DNA of 64,000 nucleotides from WHSW01 sp963851045 (GCA_963851045.1 CAWKNC010000002.1:124001-188000); one strand, 5' to 3'. Positions 40,751-49,255 are shown, numbered from the stretch's first letter. Program-made: numbers and translations. Notes: generated from the letters alone by a model not told the origin.

Positions 40751-41335
40751 ATGAGTGAGCGAATCGAAGGCAAGCGTGTGGCCTTTCTGGTCGCGAACGA
40801 AGGCATTGAGCAGGTTGAGTTGACTGAGCCCTGGGAGGCCGTCAAGGAGGCCGGGGGCGAGCCTGAGCTGATCGCGCCCGAGTCCGGCACGGTCCAGGCG
40901 TTCAACCATCTCGACAAGGCCGACACGTTCGACGTCGACAAGACGGTCGACGAGGCCGACGCCGGCGACTACGACGGACTGGTGCTGCCGGGTGGTGTCG
41001 CCAACCCCGACATCCTGCGAACGGTTCCTGAGGCCGTCGAGTTCACGCGGGAGTTCTTCGAGGCGGGCAAGCCCGTGGCGGCGATCTGCCACGGGCCCTG
41101 GACGCTGGTGGAAGCCGGCGTGGTGGACGGCCGGACGCTGACGTCGTGGCCGAGCCTGCAGACCGATATCCGCAATGCCGGCGGCGAGTGGGTCGACGAG
41201 GAGGTCCATGTCGATTCGGGGCTCGTCACGAGCCGCAATCCAGACGATCTTCCGGCCTTCAACGCGAAGGTAATCGAGGAGATCGCCGAGGGCGTGCACG
41301 AAGAGCAGGCCGAGGCGACCGCAGAGGCCGCGTAA
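40751..41335 (+). CDS. DJ-1/PfpI family protein (protease or deglycase)
   Basis: 194 residues from ATG 40751 (AAGGAG 11 bases before). Class I glutamine-amidotransferase-like fold. Seen: KRVAFLVANEGIEQVELTEPW with the conserved Glu, DGLVLPGGVANPD, the nucleophile elbow AAICHGPWTLV with C113-H114, and TSWPSLQTDIRNAGGEWVDEEVHVDSGLVTSRNPDDLPAF. It belongs to the PfpI/YhbO type, general-stress proteins that repair glycated molecules or degrade proteins. It follows the stress sigma factor by 35 bp and converges on the STAS gene. Confidence 0.93.
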   Translation: MSERIEGKRVAFLVANEGIEQVELTEPWEAVKEAGGEPELIAPESGTVQAFNHLDKADTFDVDKTVDEADAGDYDGLVLPGGVANPDILRTVPEAVEFTREFFEAGKPVAAICHGPWTLVEAGVVDGRTLTSWPSLQTDIRNAGGEWVDEEVHVDSGLVTSRNPDDLPAFNAKVIEEIAEGVHEEQAEATAEAA

Positions 41336-41350
41336 AGCTCGGCCTCGGTA

Positions 41351-41710
41351 CTAGGACAGACCGTTGGCGAGGCCGGCTATGGCCTCGTCGCGGCTGTCGT
41401 AGAGGCCAACTGCCTCATCGATGCCGGTGAGCTCGAGGAGCCGGCGCACGTCGGCATCGGGGCAACAGACACCGAAACGCTCCTGGCGGTCCTCCAGCTG
41501 GCGCTTGGCCTCGATCAGAAGACTCAGCCCGGTCGAATCGATGAAGCCGCATTCGCTGAGATCCACGAGCACCGATCCAGTGGGATCCTCTAGGCAAGGA
41601 CCGAGGGCCTGGCGCAGCTCGGGAACCGTGCTCTGGTCGAGCTCCCCCGCAACGCGCAGTGTGAGAAGTCCGGCTTGTGCCTGCGACTCGACTTTGAAGG
41701 TTTTTGTCAA
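41351..41710 (-). CDS. STAS-domain anti-sigma factor antagonist
   Basis: 119 residues from TTG 41710. SpoIIAA/RsbV-like: LTLRVAGELDQSTVPELRQAL near 16-36 and VLVDLSECGFIDSTGLSLLIEAKRQL near 47-72, with S59 as the expected phosphorylation site of the DSTG motif. Unphosphorylated antagonist would bind an anti-sigma kinase and free the sigma factor. It is divergent from the SpoIIE phosphatase (71-bp gap), which would dephosphorylate it. The kinase is not nearby. Confidence 0.9.
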   Translation of the reverse strand: MTKTFKVESQAQAGLLTLRVAGELDQSTVPELRQALGPCLEDPTGSVLVDLSECGFIDSTGLSLLIEAKRQLEDRQERFGVCCPDADVRRLLELTGIDEAVGLYDSRDEAIAGLANGLS

Positions 41711-41781
41711 GGCGCCGCGATCTTAGACCCTGTGCGACGAGGCGTTAGATTCACCTGCTACCGGCGTGGGCCGGTGGGCAA

Positions 41782-44388
41782 ATGAACGCACCGATGAGCA
41801 GATTGCTTGAGCGGATGTCGGGGCGGGCTCCCGGGGGGTTAGCCCAGCACCTCGGCGTTGCCCTTGGGCTCCTCACGCTGGTCGTCTGCGTGGGGATCGA
41901 CGTCGTTCTCGAGTCGAAGACGTCGGCGCTCGTCGGCACGTACGTTGCCGCGCCGTTCATCGCGGCGCTCTTCGCCGGGCCGCTCGGAACCGGCGCGGTC
42001 GGCCTGGCTGCAATTGCCGCCGGCGCACTGAGCCCAACCTGGAACCCGGCCGTCGGCGATTCCGAGCATGCGGTGCGGATCGTCATGATCGGGCTGGGCG
42101 CCGCTCTGGCCACGGTGGGCGCCCTGATTCGCGCCCGGACGGCCGGCCGTTCGGAGCGCCTCGGCCTCCTGAGCGCCGTCGGAGGGGTCGCCGACGGCTC
42201 GCTGCCGCTGCCCGAGACGCTGGCACGCGTGACCGAGACCGTTGTTCCCGCCTTTGCGGACATCTGCATGATCGACGCGGTCCGAGATGGGCGCGCCTCC
42301 CGCCTCGCGGTTCGCGTCCGCGGGCGAGCCGATTGGGCGGTTGTCGAGGAGCGTCTGCGCCGACGTCCGCCGAGGCTGCCGGATTGGTTGCTTCGCGGCG
42401 AGCGCTCTTGGCGGCACCTTCCCGAGTGGTGGCCGGTCATGCACGACGAGGAGCTGCGCCGGATGGCGCACTCGCCCGACGACCTCGAGTTCCTGCGCTC
42501 GCTCGGACTGCGCTCATCGATGGTGATCCCGCTGCGCGCCCGCGATCGAAATATCGGCGCTCTGACGCTGATCTCAGCCTGGTCGGGCACCCGGTACGGC
42601 GCCAACGAACTGCGCTTCGGGCAGATCCTCGCGGGGCGGATCGGGCTCGCGTTGGACAACGCCGGACTCTTCTCAGACCTCGAGAGCATCGAGCGACGGA
42701 TGGACACGGTGATGTCGATCCTCGACGAGGGGATCGTCATTCACGGCGCCGACGGCGAGGTCGTGTTCGTGAACCCCGCTGCGGCGCGGATGCTTGGCTT
42801 CGAAACTCCCGACGAAGCCCTTGATGCGCGCGCCGATCAGGCGCACGGTCGGTTCCAGATCCGTGACGAGGGCGGTCGCGAGATCGCGTCAGCTGATCTC
42901 GCGGGCCGTCGCGCACTGCGCGGCGAAAATCCTGGTGCCCAGACGCTCAGGATGACCGATCTTCATACCGGCCGAGAGCGCTGGACCCGCGCGAAGGCCC
43001 AGACGATCAACGGCGCGGCGGGCGAGATCCTCTACGCCGTCACCGCGATCGAGGACGTCACAGAGATCAGGCGAGCCGAGTTTGCAAACCGGCTGCTCGC
43101 GAGAACCGGGGAGCTCTTGTCGCACTCGAGTGATTACCTGGCGACCCTCGAGCAGGTCCCGCGCCTCCTCGTTCCCGAGTTCGCCGACTGGTGCTCGATC
43201 GAGATACCCCGTGAGGACGGCGTCGAGCGCGTCGCGATCGCCCACCGCGATCCCGATCGCCTACGCCTGATTCGCGATCTGCGCCGGCGCTTTCCCGGGC
43301 AGTTCGCGGCGGCAGGCGTGGAGGAGGCACTCGAAACCGGTGAGCCACAGCTCTTTCAGATGACCGATCAGCGACTCGAGGAGCTTGCGACCGACGATGA
43401 GCATCTCGAGGGGCTTCGCGGGCTTGAGCTCGGCTCGATGATCTTCGCCCCTATGAGCGTCGGTGGGCCAATTCTCGGCGTTCTCGTCTTCGTCAATCAC
43501 CGGGGCTCGAGGCTTTTCGACGATGCCGATCTGGTGATCGCGGTGGAGGTGGCTCGTCGCTCGGCCATCGCCATCGAGAACGCCCGGCTCACAGCGGAGC
43601 GCAGCCGCGTTGCCGAGGCGCTGCAACGCGAGCTGTTGCCTCCCAACCTGCCGCCGATGCCCGGCTGGGAGGTCGCGACGATGTATGAGCCCGCTGGCGA
43701 GGTCAACCAGGTCGGTGGGGATTTCTACGAGGTCTTTCCGGTTGAGGGCGGCTGGGCGCTCCTCCTCGGCGACGTCGCCGGCCATGGCGCAGCAGCCGCC
43801 GCTCTCACCGCGGAGGCAAGGCACACGATTCGCACCGCGGGCGCCCTGGCGGCCAAGCCGGTCGCAGGACTCGAGGTCTTGAACCGCAACCTGCGCCAGC
43901 GCGACGACGTCGCCCTCTGCTCGGTAGCGATGCTCTTCTTGCCTGACGAGCCCGCAGACGAGGCCGAGATCCTCGTCTATCTGGCCGGCCATCCGCATCC
44001 GATGCACATTCGCGACGGCACGGCCGAGTTGATCGGGAAGCCGGGGCCGCTTCTCGGGGTCGCGGATGACCCGGAGTGGGGCGCGGTTGCGATCCCGCTC
44101 GCCAAGGGCGACCAGGTTGTGCTCTACACCGATGGAGTGATCGAGGCCCGGCGAAGCGCCGGCGACCGCTTCGGCACCGAGCGCCTGCAGCACCACCTCG
44201 CAAGCGCGAATAATCCCGAGCAGGCGGTCGAGCGTGTGCGAGAGGGACTGGTTGCGTTCGGAGCACGCGCTCGGGAGGACGACGCCGCCGTCATCGCCGT
44301 TCGCCGCAGCGCCCGTGGTGAGCCTCAGGCCGCGACCGGTTCCTCGCCGCGGCGACGCGCCACGCCCAGCACCTCAGCCGCCAGCTGA
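41782..44388 (+). CDS. Membrane SpoIIE-type PP2C phosphatase with GAF-PAS-GAF sensor
   Basis: 868 residues. Three or four membrane helices at about 20-115, GAF-like domain at about 140-290, PAS-like at 300-415 (IERRMDTVMSILDEGIVIHGADGEVVFVNPAAARMLG region), a second GAF at about 430-605 (NRGSRLFDDADLVIAVEVARRSAIAIENARL) and a PP2C/SpoIIE domain to the end (GGDFYEVFPVEGGWALLLGDVAGHGAAAA; VVLYTDGVIEARR; the metal Asp residues are present). It should dephosphorylate the divergent STAS protein after stress sensing. Its last 64 bp overlap the convergent mscS gene. Confidence 0.92.
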   Translation: MNAPMSRLLERMSGRAPGGLAQHLGVALGLLTLVVCVGIDVVLESKTSALVGTYVAAPFIAALFAGPLGTGAVGLAAIAAGALSPTWNPAVGDSEHAVRIVMIGLGAALATVGALIRARTAGRSERLGLLSAVGGVADGSLPLPETLARVTETVVPAFADICMIDAVRDGRASRLAVRVRGRADWAVVEERLRRRPPRLPDWLLRGERSWRHLPEWWPVMHDEELRRMAHSPDDLEFLRSLGLRSSMVIPLRARDRNIGALTLISAWSGTRYGANELRFGQILAGRIGLALDNAGLFSDLESIERRMDTVMSILDEGIVIHGADGEVVFVNPAAARMLGFETPDEALDARADQAHGRFQIRDEGGREIASADLAGRRALRGENPGAQTLRMTDLHTGRERWTRAKAQTINGAAGEILYAVTAIEDVTEIRRAEFANRLLARTGELLSHSSDYLATLEQVPRLLVPEFADWCSIEIPREDGVERVAIAHRDPDRLRLIRDLRRRFPGQFAAAGVEEALETGEPQLFQMTDQRLEELATDDEHLEGLRGLELGSMIFAPMSVGGPILGVLVFVNHRGSRLFDDADLVIAVEVARRSAIAIENARLTAERSRVAEALQRELLPPNLPPMPGWEVATMYEPAGEVNQVGGDFYEVFPVEGGWALLLGDVAGHGAAAAALTAEARHTIRTAGALAAKPVAGLEVLNRNLRQRDDVALCSVAMLFLPDEPADEAEILVYLAGHPHPMHIRDGTAELIGKPGPLLGVADDPEWGAVAIPLAKGDQVVLYTDGVIEARRSAGDRFGTERLQHHLASANNPEQAVERVREGLVAFGARAREDDAAVIAVRRSARGEPQAATGSSPRRRATPSTSAAS

Positions 44389-45254
44389 GCCCCGTCGTCG
44401 GGATTCAGCGGTGTGGCACTGATCTTGAGAACGAGATCCTCGCCATCGAGTTCCTCCATGGTGATCTCAGGCGCTCGCCTGGTCGGAACCGAGACCGCCT
44501 GGGAGATCTGACGCTCCACCTCCCACGGCGTCGTCGAGGCGGCGAAGCGCGCCCGCATCTCGACGCGATCGGGCTCGCGCAGCGGAATCACCGCGAGCTG
44601 GAGGATGACGCTGTTAGGAACCATGATCCGGTCGGCGCCCGAGATCAGCGTCGTGTAGAGCAGGCCCAGGGAGCCGGCCACGCCCTCCACGGTGCCGGCG
44701 AGTGCACCGCCGCGCAGCTCGACGCGCTCGCCGACGCGAAACGGGCGCGTGCTGAGCAGGACCATCCCCGCAAATAGGTTCCCGAGTGTCTGCTGAGCAG
44801 CGAGGCCGAGCACGACAGCGGTGAAAGCACCACCCACCGCGAGCGCGCCGGCGTTGAGGCCCGCGACGTTGAGGGCGACGAGGATCATCACGGCGATCGT
44901 CAGCAGGCGAACCAGGAAGCCGACCACGCCGGCCGTACCCGGGTCCATGCGGCGATAGAGGGCAGGGGCGAGGCCGCGCCCGAGGTTGCGGGCGAGCGCC
45001 CAGCCGAGCACGACGAGGGCTGCGACGGTCGCGACCCGGATCGGCGTGCCGCCGGTGCCAAAGATTTCGCGGCGGCGGTCAAAAACGATCAGCACCGCGG
45101 CAATCATCAGCGCGAGGGCGAGCGCTCCGCCGCGCGCCTTCTGCGCGTCGCCGCGGTCGATCTCTTCGCCGAGGCCGACCTGGCGCCAGACCTCTGTGCG
45201 GCTCTCGAAGATGGGATTGCCACGATTTGCACGTGGTTTGCGACGTTGGAACAT
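44325..45254 (-). CDS. MscS-family mechanosensitive channel
   Basis: 309 residues. Membrane segments near 42-60, 72-92, 110-128 and 132-150, with the pore-lining TM3 rich in Gly/Ala: GGAFTAVVLGLAAQQTLGNLFAG. The beta domain follows: RPFRVGERVELRGGALAGTVEGVAGSLGLLYTTLISGADRIMVPNSVIL. The C-terminal alpha-beta region ends at about 300. It gates small solutes on tension. It is placed tail to tail with the SpoIIE gene, overlapping by 64 bp. Confidence 0.9.
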   Translation of the reverse strand: MFQRRKPRANRGNPIFESRTEVWRQVGLGEEIDRGDAQKARGGALALALMIAAVLIVFDRRREIFGTGGTPIRVATVAALVVLGWALARNLGRGLAPALYRRMDPGTAGVVGFLVRLLTIAVMILVALNVAGLNAGALAVGGAFTAVVLGLAAQQTLGNLFAGMVLLSTRPFRVGERVELRGGALAGTVEGVAGSLGLLYTTLISGADRIMVPNSVILQLAVIPLREPDRVEMRARFAASTTPWEVERQISQAVSVPTRRAPEITMEELDGEDLVLKISATPLNPDDGAQLAAEVLGVARRRGEEPVAA

Positions 45255-45317
45255 CCCCGTGCTGGTGTCCGGAGCTCATGGTCTCAAACGTCTGATTTCT
45301 GAGATCCTCGTCACACA

Positions 45318-45728
45318 GTGGAGCCCGCGATCACATCAGGCCGCCGACCGGCGCTGTTCATGGTGGCGGGTGGTGGCGCCGCGGCGGTCTCGTTGCTGCT
45401 GGCCGCCGTTGCCGGCCCGCCGTACCTATCGCTGCAGTCGCTCAGTCCATGGATCGTGACGTTTGCGGTCGGGCTCTTCGCCGCCCTTTTTGCAACCCCG
45501 TTTGCACTACACGGCCGGCTCTCCGATCAGCTCGAGGGCGATGCCCGCTGGGAGCGCGCGCTGGTGATCTGGGGAGGGGTGGCGCTGGGCGTGCTGGGGA
45601 TCGGTCTGATCTGCGGCCTGCCCTCCGGTTTTGACTCGGGTTCGCTTTTCGGCGCGGTTGCGATCGTGGCGGTGGTCGAGGCGATTCTCGTGCTCGCCAC
45701 CTTGGTCGTCTGGATGCTGTCGAACTGA
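45318..45728 (+). CDS. Small four-helix membrane protein, unknown
   Basis: 136 residues from GTG 45318. Four hydrophobic segments at about 12-32, 42-62, 76-97 and 108-133, joined by short loops, and a charged loop (HGRLSDQLEGDARWERA) between helices 2 and 3. I do not recognise a family. No ribosome-binding site of note. It sits between mscS and the nitrilase operon and appears to be transcribed alone. Confidence 0.6.
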   Translation: MEPAITSGRRPALFMVAGGGAAAVSLLLAAVAGPPYLSLQSLSPWIVTFAVGLFAALFATPFALHGRLSDQLEGDARWERALVIWGGVALGVLGIGLICGLPSGFDSGSLFGAVAIVAVVEAILVLATLVVWMLSN

Positions 45729-45745
45729 ACGCCTGAAGCGCTAGA

Positions 45746-45761
45746 TTGACTGGTCAGTCAA
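45746..45761. promoter_or_regulatory. TetR-type operator overlapping a -35 box
   Basis: TTGACTG-GT-CAGTCAA is a perfect 7-bp inverted repeat with a 2-bp spacer. It contains TTGACT, a plausible -35 box, and lies 54 bp upstream of the nitrilase-TetR operon. The size and symmetry are typical of TetR-family sites, so autoregulation by the TetR protein encoded at 46651 is likely. Confidence 0.6.
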
Positions 45762-45814
45762 CGGCGGGCCAGGACCGGTTTCCGGGGCTCGCCGGGTGAG
45801 GTGAGGGGAAGAGA

Positions 45815-46651
45815 ATGCGTGCGGCCGCGATCCAGCTCAATTCGGGCAACGACAAGTCATCGAACCTGGAGCGCGCCGCTGCCCTGGTCGCCGATGCGGC
45901 CGCTGCTGGCGCCCACCTGATCGCGCTGCCGGAAAAGTGGAACCTGCTCGCGACCGGCGACGAGCTCGCCGCGGGAGCTGAGAGCCTCGAGGACGGCCCA
46001 TCGATGAGCGCCGCCCGCGAATGGGCGCGCAGCCTCGGCGTGTACGTCCTGGCCGGCAGCATCGGTGAGATCGCCGAGGGCGAGGAGCGGATCTTCAACA
46101 CCTCCTGTCTGATCGATCGCTCCGGCGAGACGGTGGCCATCTATCGCAAGATCCACATGTTCGACGTCGAGGTCGGGGGCGTTCGCTACGAGGAGTCGGC
46201 GCGCGAGCAGCCGGGCGAGGAGATCGTCAGCGGGGATGTCGACGGCGTCGGGCTGGGGCTGACCATCTGTTACGACCTGCGCTTCTGCGAGCTCTACCGG
46301 ATCCTCGCGGTCGCAGGGGCCAGGGTCTTCTCGATCCCCTCGGCGTTCACGCTGGCAACCGGACGCGATCACTGGGATGTCCTTCTGCGCGCCCGCGCCA
46401 TCGAAAACGCCGCCTTCGTGGTCGCTCCGAACCAGTTCGGCGAGGCGCCGCCGCACTACAGCTCCTATGGCCGCACGGCAATCGTCGATCCGTGGGGCGT
46501 GGTTTTGGCACAGGCGCCTGACGAGGAGTGCTTCATCAGCGCTGAGCTCGATTTCCAGGCGCAGGATCGAATCCGTGAGTCGTTGCCAGCTCTTGCCAAT
46601 CGCCGGCCCGAGGCGTATCGCTGGCCCGACGTCGTTGAGGCGGGTCGCTAG
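45815..46651 (+). CDS. Carbon-nitrogen hydrolase (nitrilase superfamily, Nit2/omega-amidase-like)
   Basis: 278 residues. The Glu-Lys-Cys triad is visible as E40 (ALPEKWN), K112 (YRKIHMFDVE) and C152 (LTICYDLRFCELYR). The order and spacing match Nit1/Nit2-like omega-amidases and deaminated glutathione amidases rather than true nitrilases. FVVAPNQFGEAPPHYSSYGRTAIVDPWG near the end is typical of that branch. It probably hydrolyses alpha-keto amides or repairs metabolites. Its stop overlaps the TetR GTG by one base. Confidence 0.9.
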   Translation: MRAAAIQLNSGNDKSSNLERAAALVADAAAAGAHLIALPEKWNLLATGDELAAGAESLEDGPSMSAAREWARSLGVYVLAGSIGEIAEGEERIFNTSCLIDRSGETVAIYRKIHMFDVEVGGVRYEESAREQPGEEIVSGDVDGVGLGLTICYDLRFCELYRILAVAGARVFSIPSAFTLATGRDHWDVLLRARAIENAAFVVAPNQFGEAPPHYSSYGRTAIVDPWGVVLAQAPDEECFISAELDFQAQDRIRESLPALANRRPEAYRWPDVVEAGR

Positions 46652-47277
46652 TGGCCAAGGCCCCGCCGGTGGACCGACGCCGTCAGATCCTCGACGCCGC
46701 GATTCGCGTCTTCGCACGCGAGGGTTTCAACGACTGCCGGGTTTCCGACATCGCCCGCGAGGCCGAGGTCGCCTACGGCCTCGTTTACCACTACTTCGAC
46801 TCCAAGGATCAGGTCCTCAACGAGCTGTTCGTCGAGCGCTGGTCGCTCTTGCTCGCCGCGATCGAGGAGATCGATTCGCGCTCGATCCCGCCGCGCGAGA
46901 AGCTCGACGCTGTCGCCGGTTTCATCATCGACTCGTACCGCCACGACCCGGAACTGATGAAGGTGATCATCATCGAGGTCACCCGGGCGGCGAACTCGTT
47001 CACGCGGACGCATCTGCCCGAGATCCGCCAGGCCTACGCGCTGATCGCAAAGATCGTCAGCGATGCCCAGACCACGGGCGAGTTCCGCGACGATGTCGAT
47101 CCCGAGTTCGCGTCGATGTGGTTCTACGGCGCGATTGAGCAGCTGCTGACCGGCTGGGTCTTCGAGATCATTCCCGACGGCGAGGGCGACTTCGATCGCG
47201 CGCGAGCGATGGTCGTCGAGACGATCTGCAGCGGACTCGACAATGCTTCGCCTGCGCCGAGCGGGGTAGGCTCGTAG
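46651..47277 (+). CDS. TetR-family transcriptional regulator
   Basis: 208 residues from GTG 46651. N-terminal HTH: RRQILDAAIRVFAREGFNDCRVSDIAREAEVAYGLVYHYFDSKDQVLNELF in three blocks. The C-terminal domain is helical with FIIDSYRHDPELMKVIIIEVTRAANSF and is similar to the fatty-acid-responsive FadR/TetR group. Coupled to the nitrilase gene. The palindrome at 45746 is the likely operator. Confidence 0.9.
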   Translation: MAKAPPVDRRRQILDAAIRVFAREGFNDCRVSDIAREAEVAYGLVYHYFDSKDQVLNELFVERWSLLLAAIEEIDSRSIPPREKLDAVAGFIIDSYRHDPELMKVIIIEVTRAANSFTRTHLPEIRQAYALIAKIVSDAQTTGEFRDDVDPEFASMWFYGAIEQLLTGWVFEIIPDGEGDFDRARAMVVETICSGLDNASPAPSGVGS

Positions 47278-47279
47278 CC

Positions 47280-47414
47280 ATGGACAACGAGATCGTCAAG
47301 CGGTTGATGTGGACCGGCCTGGTCGCCGGGACCGGTGCGCTGGCCAGCGTCGTTGCGATGCGCGTATCGGCCATGGTCTGGATGCGGATCTTCGGAGAGG
47401 ACCCGCCCGAGTGA
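47280..47414 (+). CDS. 44-residue membrane protein, DUF4235-like
   Basis: A small gene from ATG 47280 to TGA 47414. It starts 3 bases after the TetR stop, and its stop overlaps the GTG of the holin-family gene by 4 bp. One hydrophobic segment (about 9-34) is followed by MRIFGEDPPE. The ending resembles the VTGEDPPE-type end of DUF4235 proteins, which commonly precede DUF1469 and DUF3618 genes in actinobacteria. This product is about half the usual length, so it is either a short version or a remnant. Confidence 0.6.
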   Translation: MDNEIVKRLMWTGLVAGTGALASVVAMRVSAMVWMRIFGEDPPE

Positions 47415-47857
47415 GCGGGACCGGAGCCCCACAGCCACCTCCTGAGGACCGCTCGGTCACCGAGCTCGTCTTCGACGTCTCCGAGCGTATGTCGACGCTC
47501 GTTCGCGAGGAGATCGCGCTCGCCAAGGCGGAAATCTCAGAGAAGGTCTCGTCCCTCGTTCGCGGGGGTGCCGTCGGTGTCGCGGCTGGAATCTTCGCGT
47601 TTCTCGGTCTCATCCTCTTCATGCACGCGATCGCCTGGCTGCTTGTGGACCTCTTCTTCGAGGACGCCGTCTGGGCGGGCTTCTTGGTCGAGGCCGTCAT
47701 CTTCTTCTTGATCGCGGGCCTCGCCGGCTTCCTGGCATTCAGGGCGCTGAAGAAGGGCGCGCCACCCGTTCCCGAGATGGCGATCGAAGAGGGCAAGCGG
47801 ATTCGCCAGACCCTCGAATCCGGGACGACGCCCGCCGCGAAGGAGCCGACAGCCTGA
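47411..47857 (+). CDS. Phage holin superfamily III/DUF1469 membrane protein
   Basis: 148 residues from GTG 47411. Two membrane segments near 55-80 and 85-108 with the charged lead-in RSVTELVFDVSERMSTLVREEIALAKAEISEK, typical of DUF1469. In spite of the holin label these chromosomal proteins are not linked to lysis; they occur with DUF3618 and DUF4235 partners in the actinobacterial envelope. Its TGA overlaps the next ATG by 1 base. Confidence 0.85.
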   Translation: MSGTGAPQPPPEDRSVTELVFDVSERMSTLVREEIALAKAEISEKVSSLVRGGAVGVAAGIFAFLGLILFMHAIAWLLVDLFFEDAVWAGFLVEAVIFFLIAGLAGFLAFRALKKGAPPVPEMAIEEGKRIRQTLESGTTPAAKEPTA

Positions 47858-48126
47858 TGAGCGAAGAGATCGTTCGCACCGGCGCCGGCGAGCCCGTCGC
47901 CCGTCGCACCTCCGGCGCATCGGGTCGCAGCTCCGCTGAGATTCGCGAAGACATCGAGCGCCAGCGCGATGAGCTCTCGCATTCGGTGGTCGCGCTTCGC
48001 GGCAAGGTCACCGAGCTCACGGACTGGCGCCGCCAGGTGCGCGAGCACCGCCGCGAGCTCGTCATCGGCGCGGCCGTTGTCGGCTTCGCCATCGGCGCCC
48101 GCATGGCGCTGCGCCGCCGCCGCTAA
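47857..48126 (+). CDS. DUF3618 domain protein
   Basis: 89 residues. Amphipathic helix SSAEIREDIERQRDELSHSVVALRGKVTELTDW followed by a short hydrophobic segment ELVIGAAVVGFAIGARMAL and a basic end. This is the typical pattern of DUF3618 proteins, found next to holin-type DUF1469. It probably forms a membrane-associated complex with the two genes before it. Function unknown. Confidence 0.8.
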   Translation: MSEEIVRTGAGEPVARRTSGASGRSSAEIREDIERQRDELSHSVVALRGKVTELTDWRRQVREHRRELVIGAAVVGFAIGARMALRRRR

Positions 48127-48136
48127 CCCCCACCGC

Positions 48137-48189
48137 CCGTCGATTGCCGCATTGACCACCTCATGGGTGGTTAGCTCGTCAATCGACGG
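48137..48189. terminator. Bidirectional terminator-like hairpins
   Basis: Outer arms CCGTCGATTG (48137-48146) and CAATCGACGG (48180-48189) enclose a second perfect hairpin ACCACC/GGTGGT (48155-48171). It lies between the convergent DUF3618 operon and the oxidoreductase gene and may end both transcripts. No T-run. Confidence 0.5.
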
Positions 48190-48234
48190 TGGATGGCGAG
48201 TGGCGAATGGCGGGGCGGGTCCGCACGGCTGAGA

Positions 48235-49255
48235 TCAGACCGTGATCACGACCTTGCCGGTGCCGTGCCCACCGTCGAAGTGGCCGATCGCCTCCTTGAC
48301 GCGGGTGAGCGGATATCGGGCGCTCACGACGGGGGTCACCTTGCCTGAATCGATCATCGCCTTGATCAGGATCAGGTCCTCTCTCTTATCGGCGTGGATC
48401 AACGGTCGCAGCCGATGACGGGTAAAGGGAGACAGCGTCATCGCTCGCAACCAGCGGTCGGTGCCCTTGAACCAGCGCCCGCCCGAGCCGCCGACCATGA
48501 CGAGGGTTCCGCCCTTGCGAAGCGGCCGCCGGACTTCCGCTAGCCGCCGGTCTCCGACCAGGTCGACGATCAGGTCGAAGAGCTGGTCGCCCGCCGTGTA
48601 GTCCTCTTCGGTGTAGTCGATCACCGCGTCCGCGCCGAGGGATCGGACGAGCTCCACATTGGCGTGTGCTGCACACGCCGGTGACCCGTGCGCCAAGCGC
48701 CTTGGCGATCTGCACCGCGAAGGTGCCGACGCCCCCGGAGGCTCCGATGATGAGAACGTCCTCGCCCTGCGCCAGCTCTCCCTTGTCGCGGAGCGCTTGC
48801 AGTGCGGTGAACGCCGAGACGGGAACTGCTGCCGCCTCCTCGGGAGAGAGTCGAGAAGGAGTCCGCACGAGGGCGGACTCGGGGACGGACGCATACTCGG
48901 CCAGGGCTGCGTCGCACCATCCGAAGACCTCATCGCCAGGTTCCACATGAGTGGTCTGCGGTCCGACCGCCTCCACGACCCCGGCGAAGTCGCGGCCGGG
49001 CACTCTTTGTCTCGGGCGTCTCAAGCCCGTCTCGAGCCGGGCGACGTAAGGGATCCCCTGAATCAGATGCCAATCGTCGCCCGCGACGGATGTCGCCTGG
49101 ATGCGAACGAGAGCGTGCTCGGCCTCAACGGCTGGTAGCTCGACGTTTCGGAGCTCGAGGACCTCCTTCGGCTGTCCGTAGTCCTCCTGGACGATCGCCG
49201 TCATCGACTGACCGGGCTCGCCGGGCGGGGCGTGCGCGTGGTCTTCGGGTCGCAT
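48235..49255 (-). pseudogene. Zinc-less quinone oxidoreductase/alcohol dehydrogenase (MDR), frameshifted
   Basis: Starts at ATG 49255 with AGGAGG 5 bases before. The frame runs through AIVQEDYGQPKEVLELR, GRDFAGVVEAVG and LIIGASGGVGTFAVQIAKALGARVTGVCS, then is lost near 48664-48667. A frame one base over continues NVELVRSLGADAVIDYTEEDY and VKEAIGHFDGGHGTGKVVI. Together they give a full 339-residue NADPH:quinone reductase-like protein. One surplus base in a four-base ACAC tract accounts for the break. It lies in a perfect 9-bp hairpin, so either a real mutation or an assembly error is possible. Confidence 0.8.

Noticed and set aside
47411..48126. Prophage remnant, because of the holin-family gene
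   Set aside because: DUF1469/DUF3618 pairs are normal actinobacterial chromosomal genes; no other phage gene is near.
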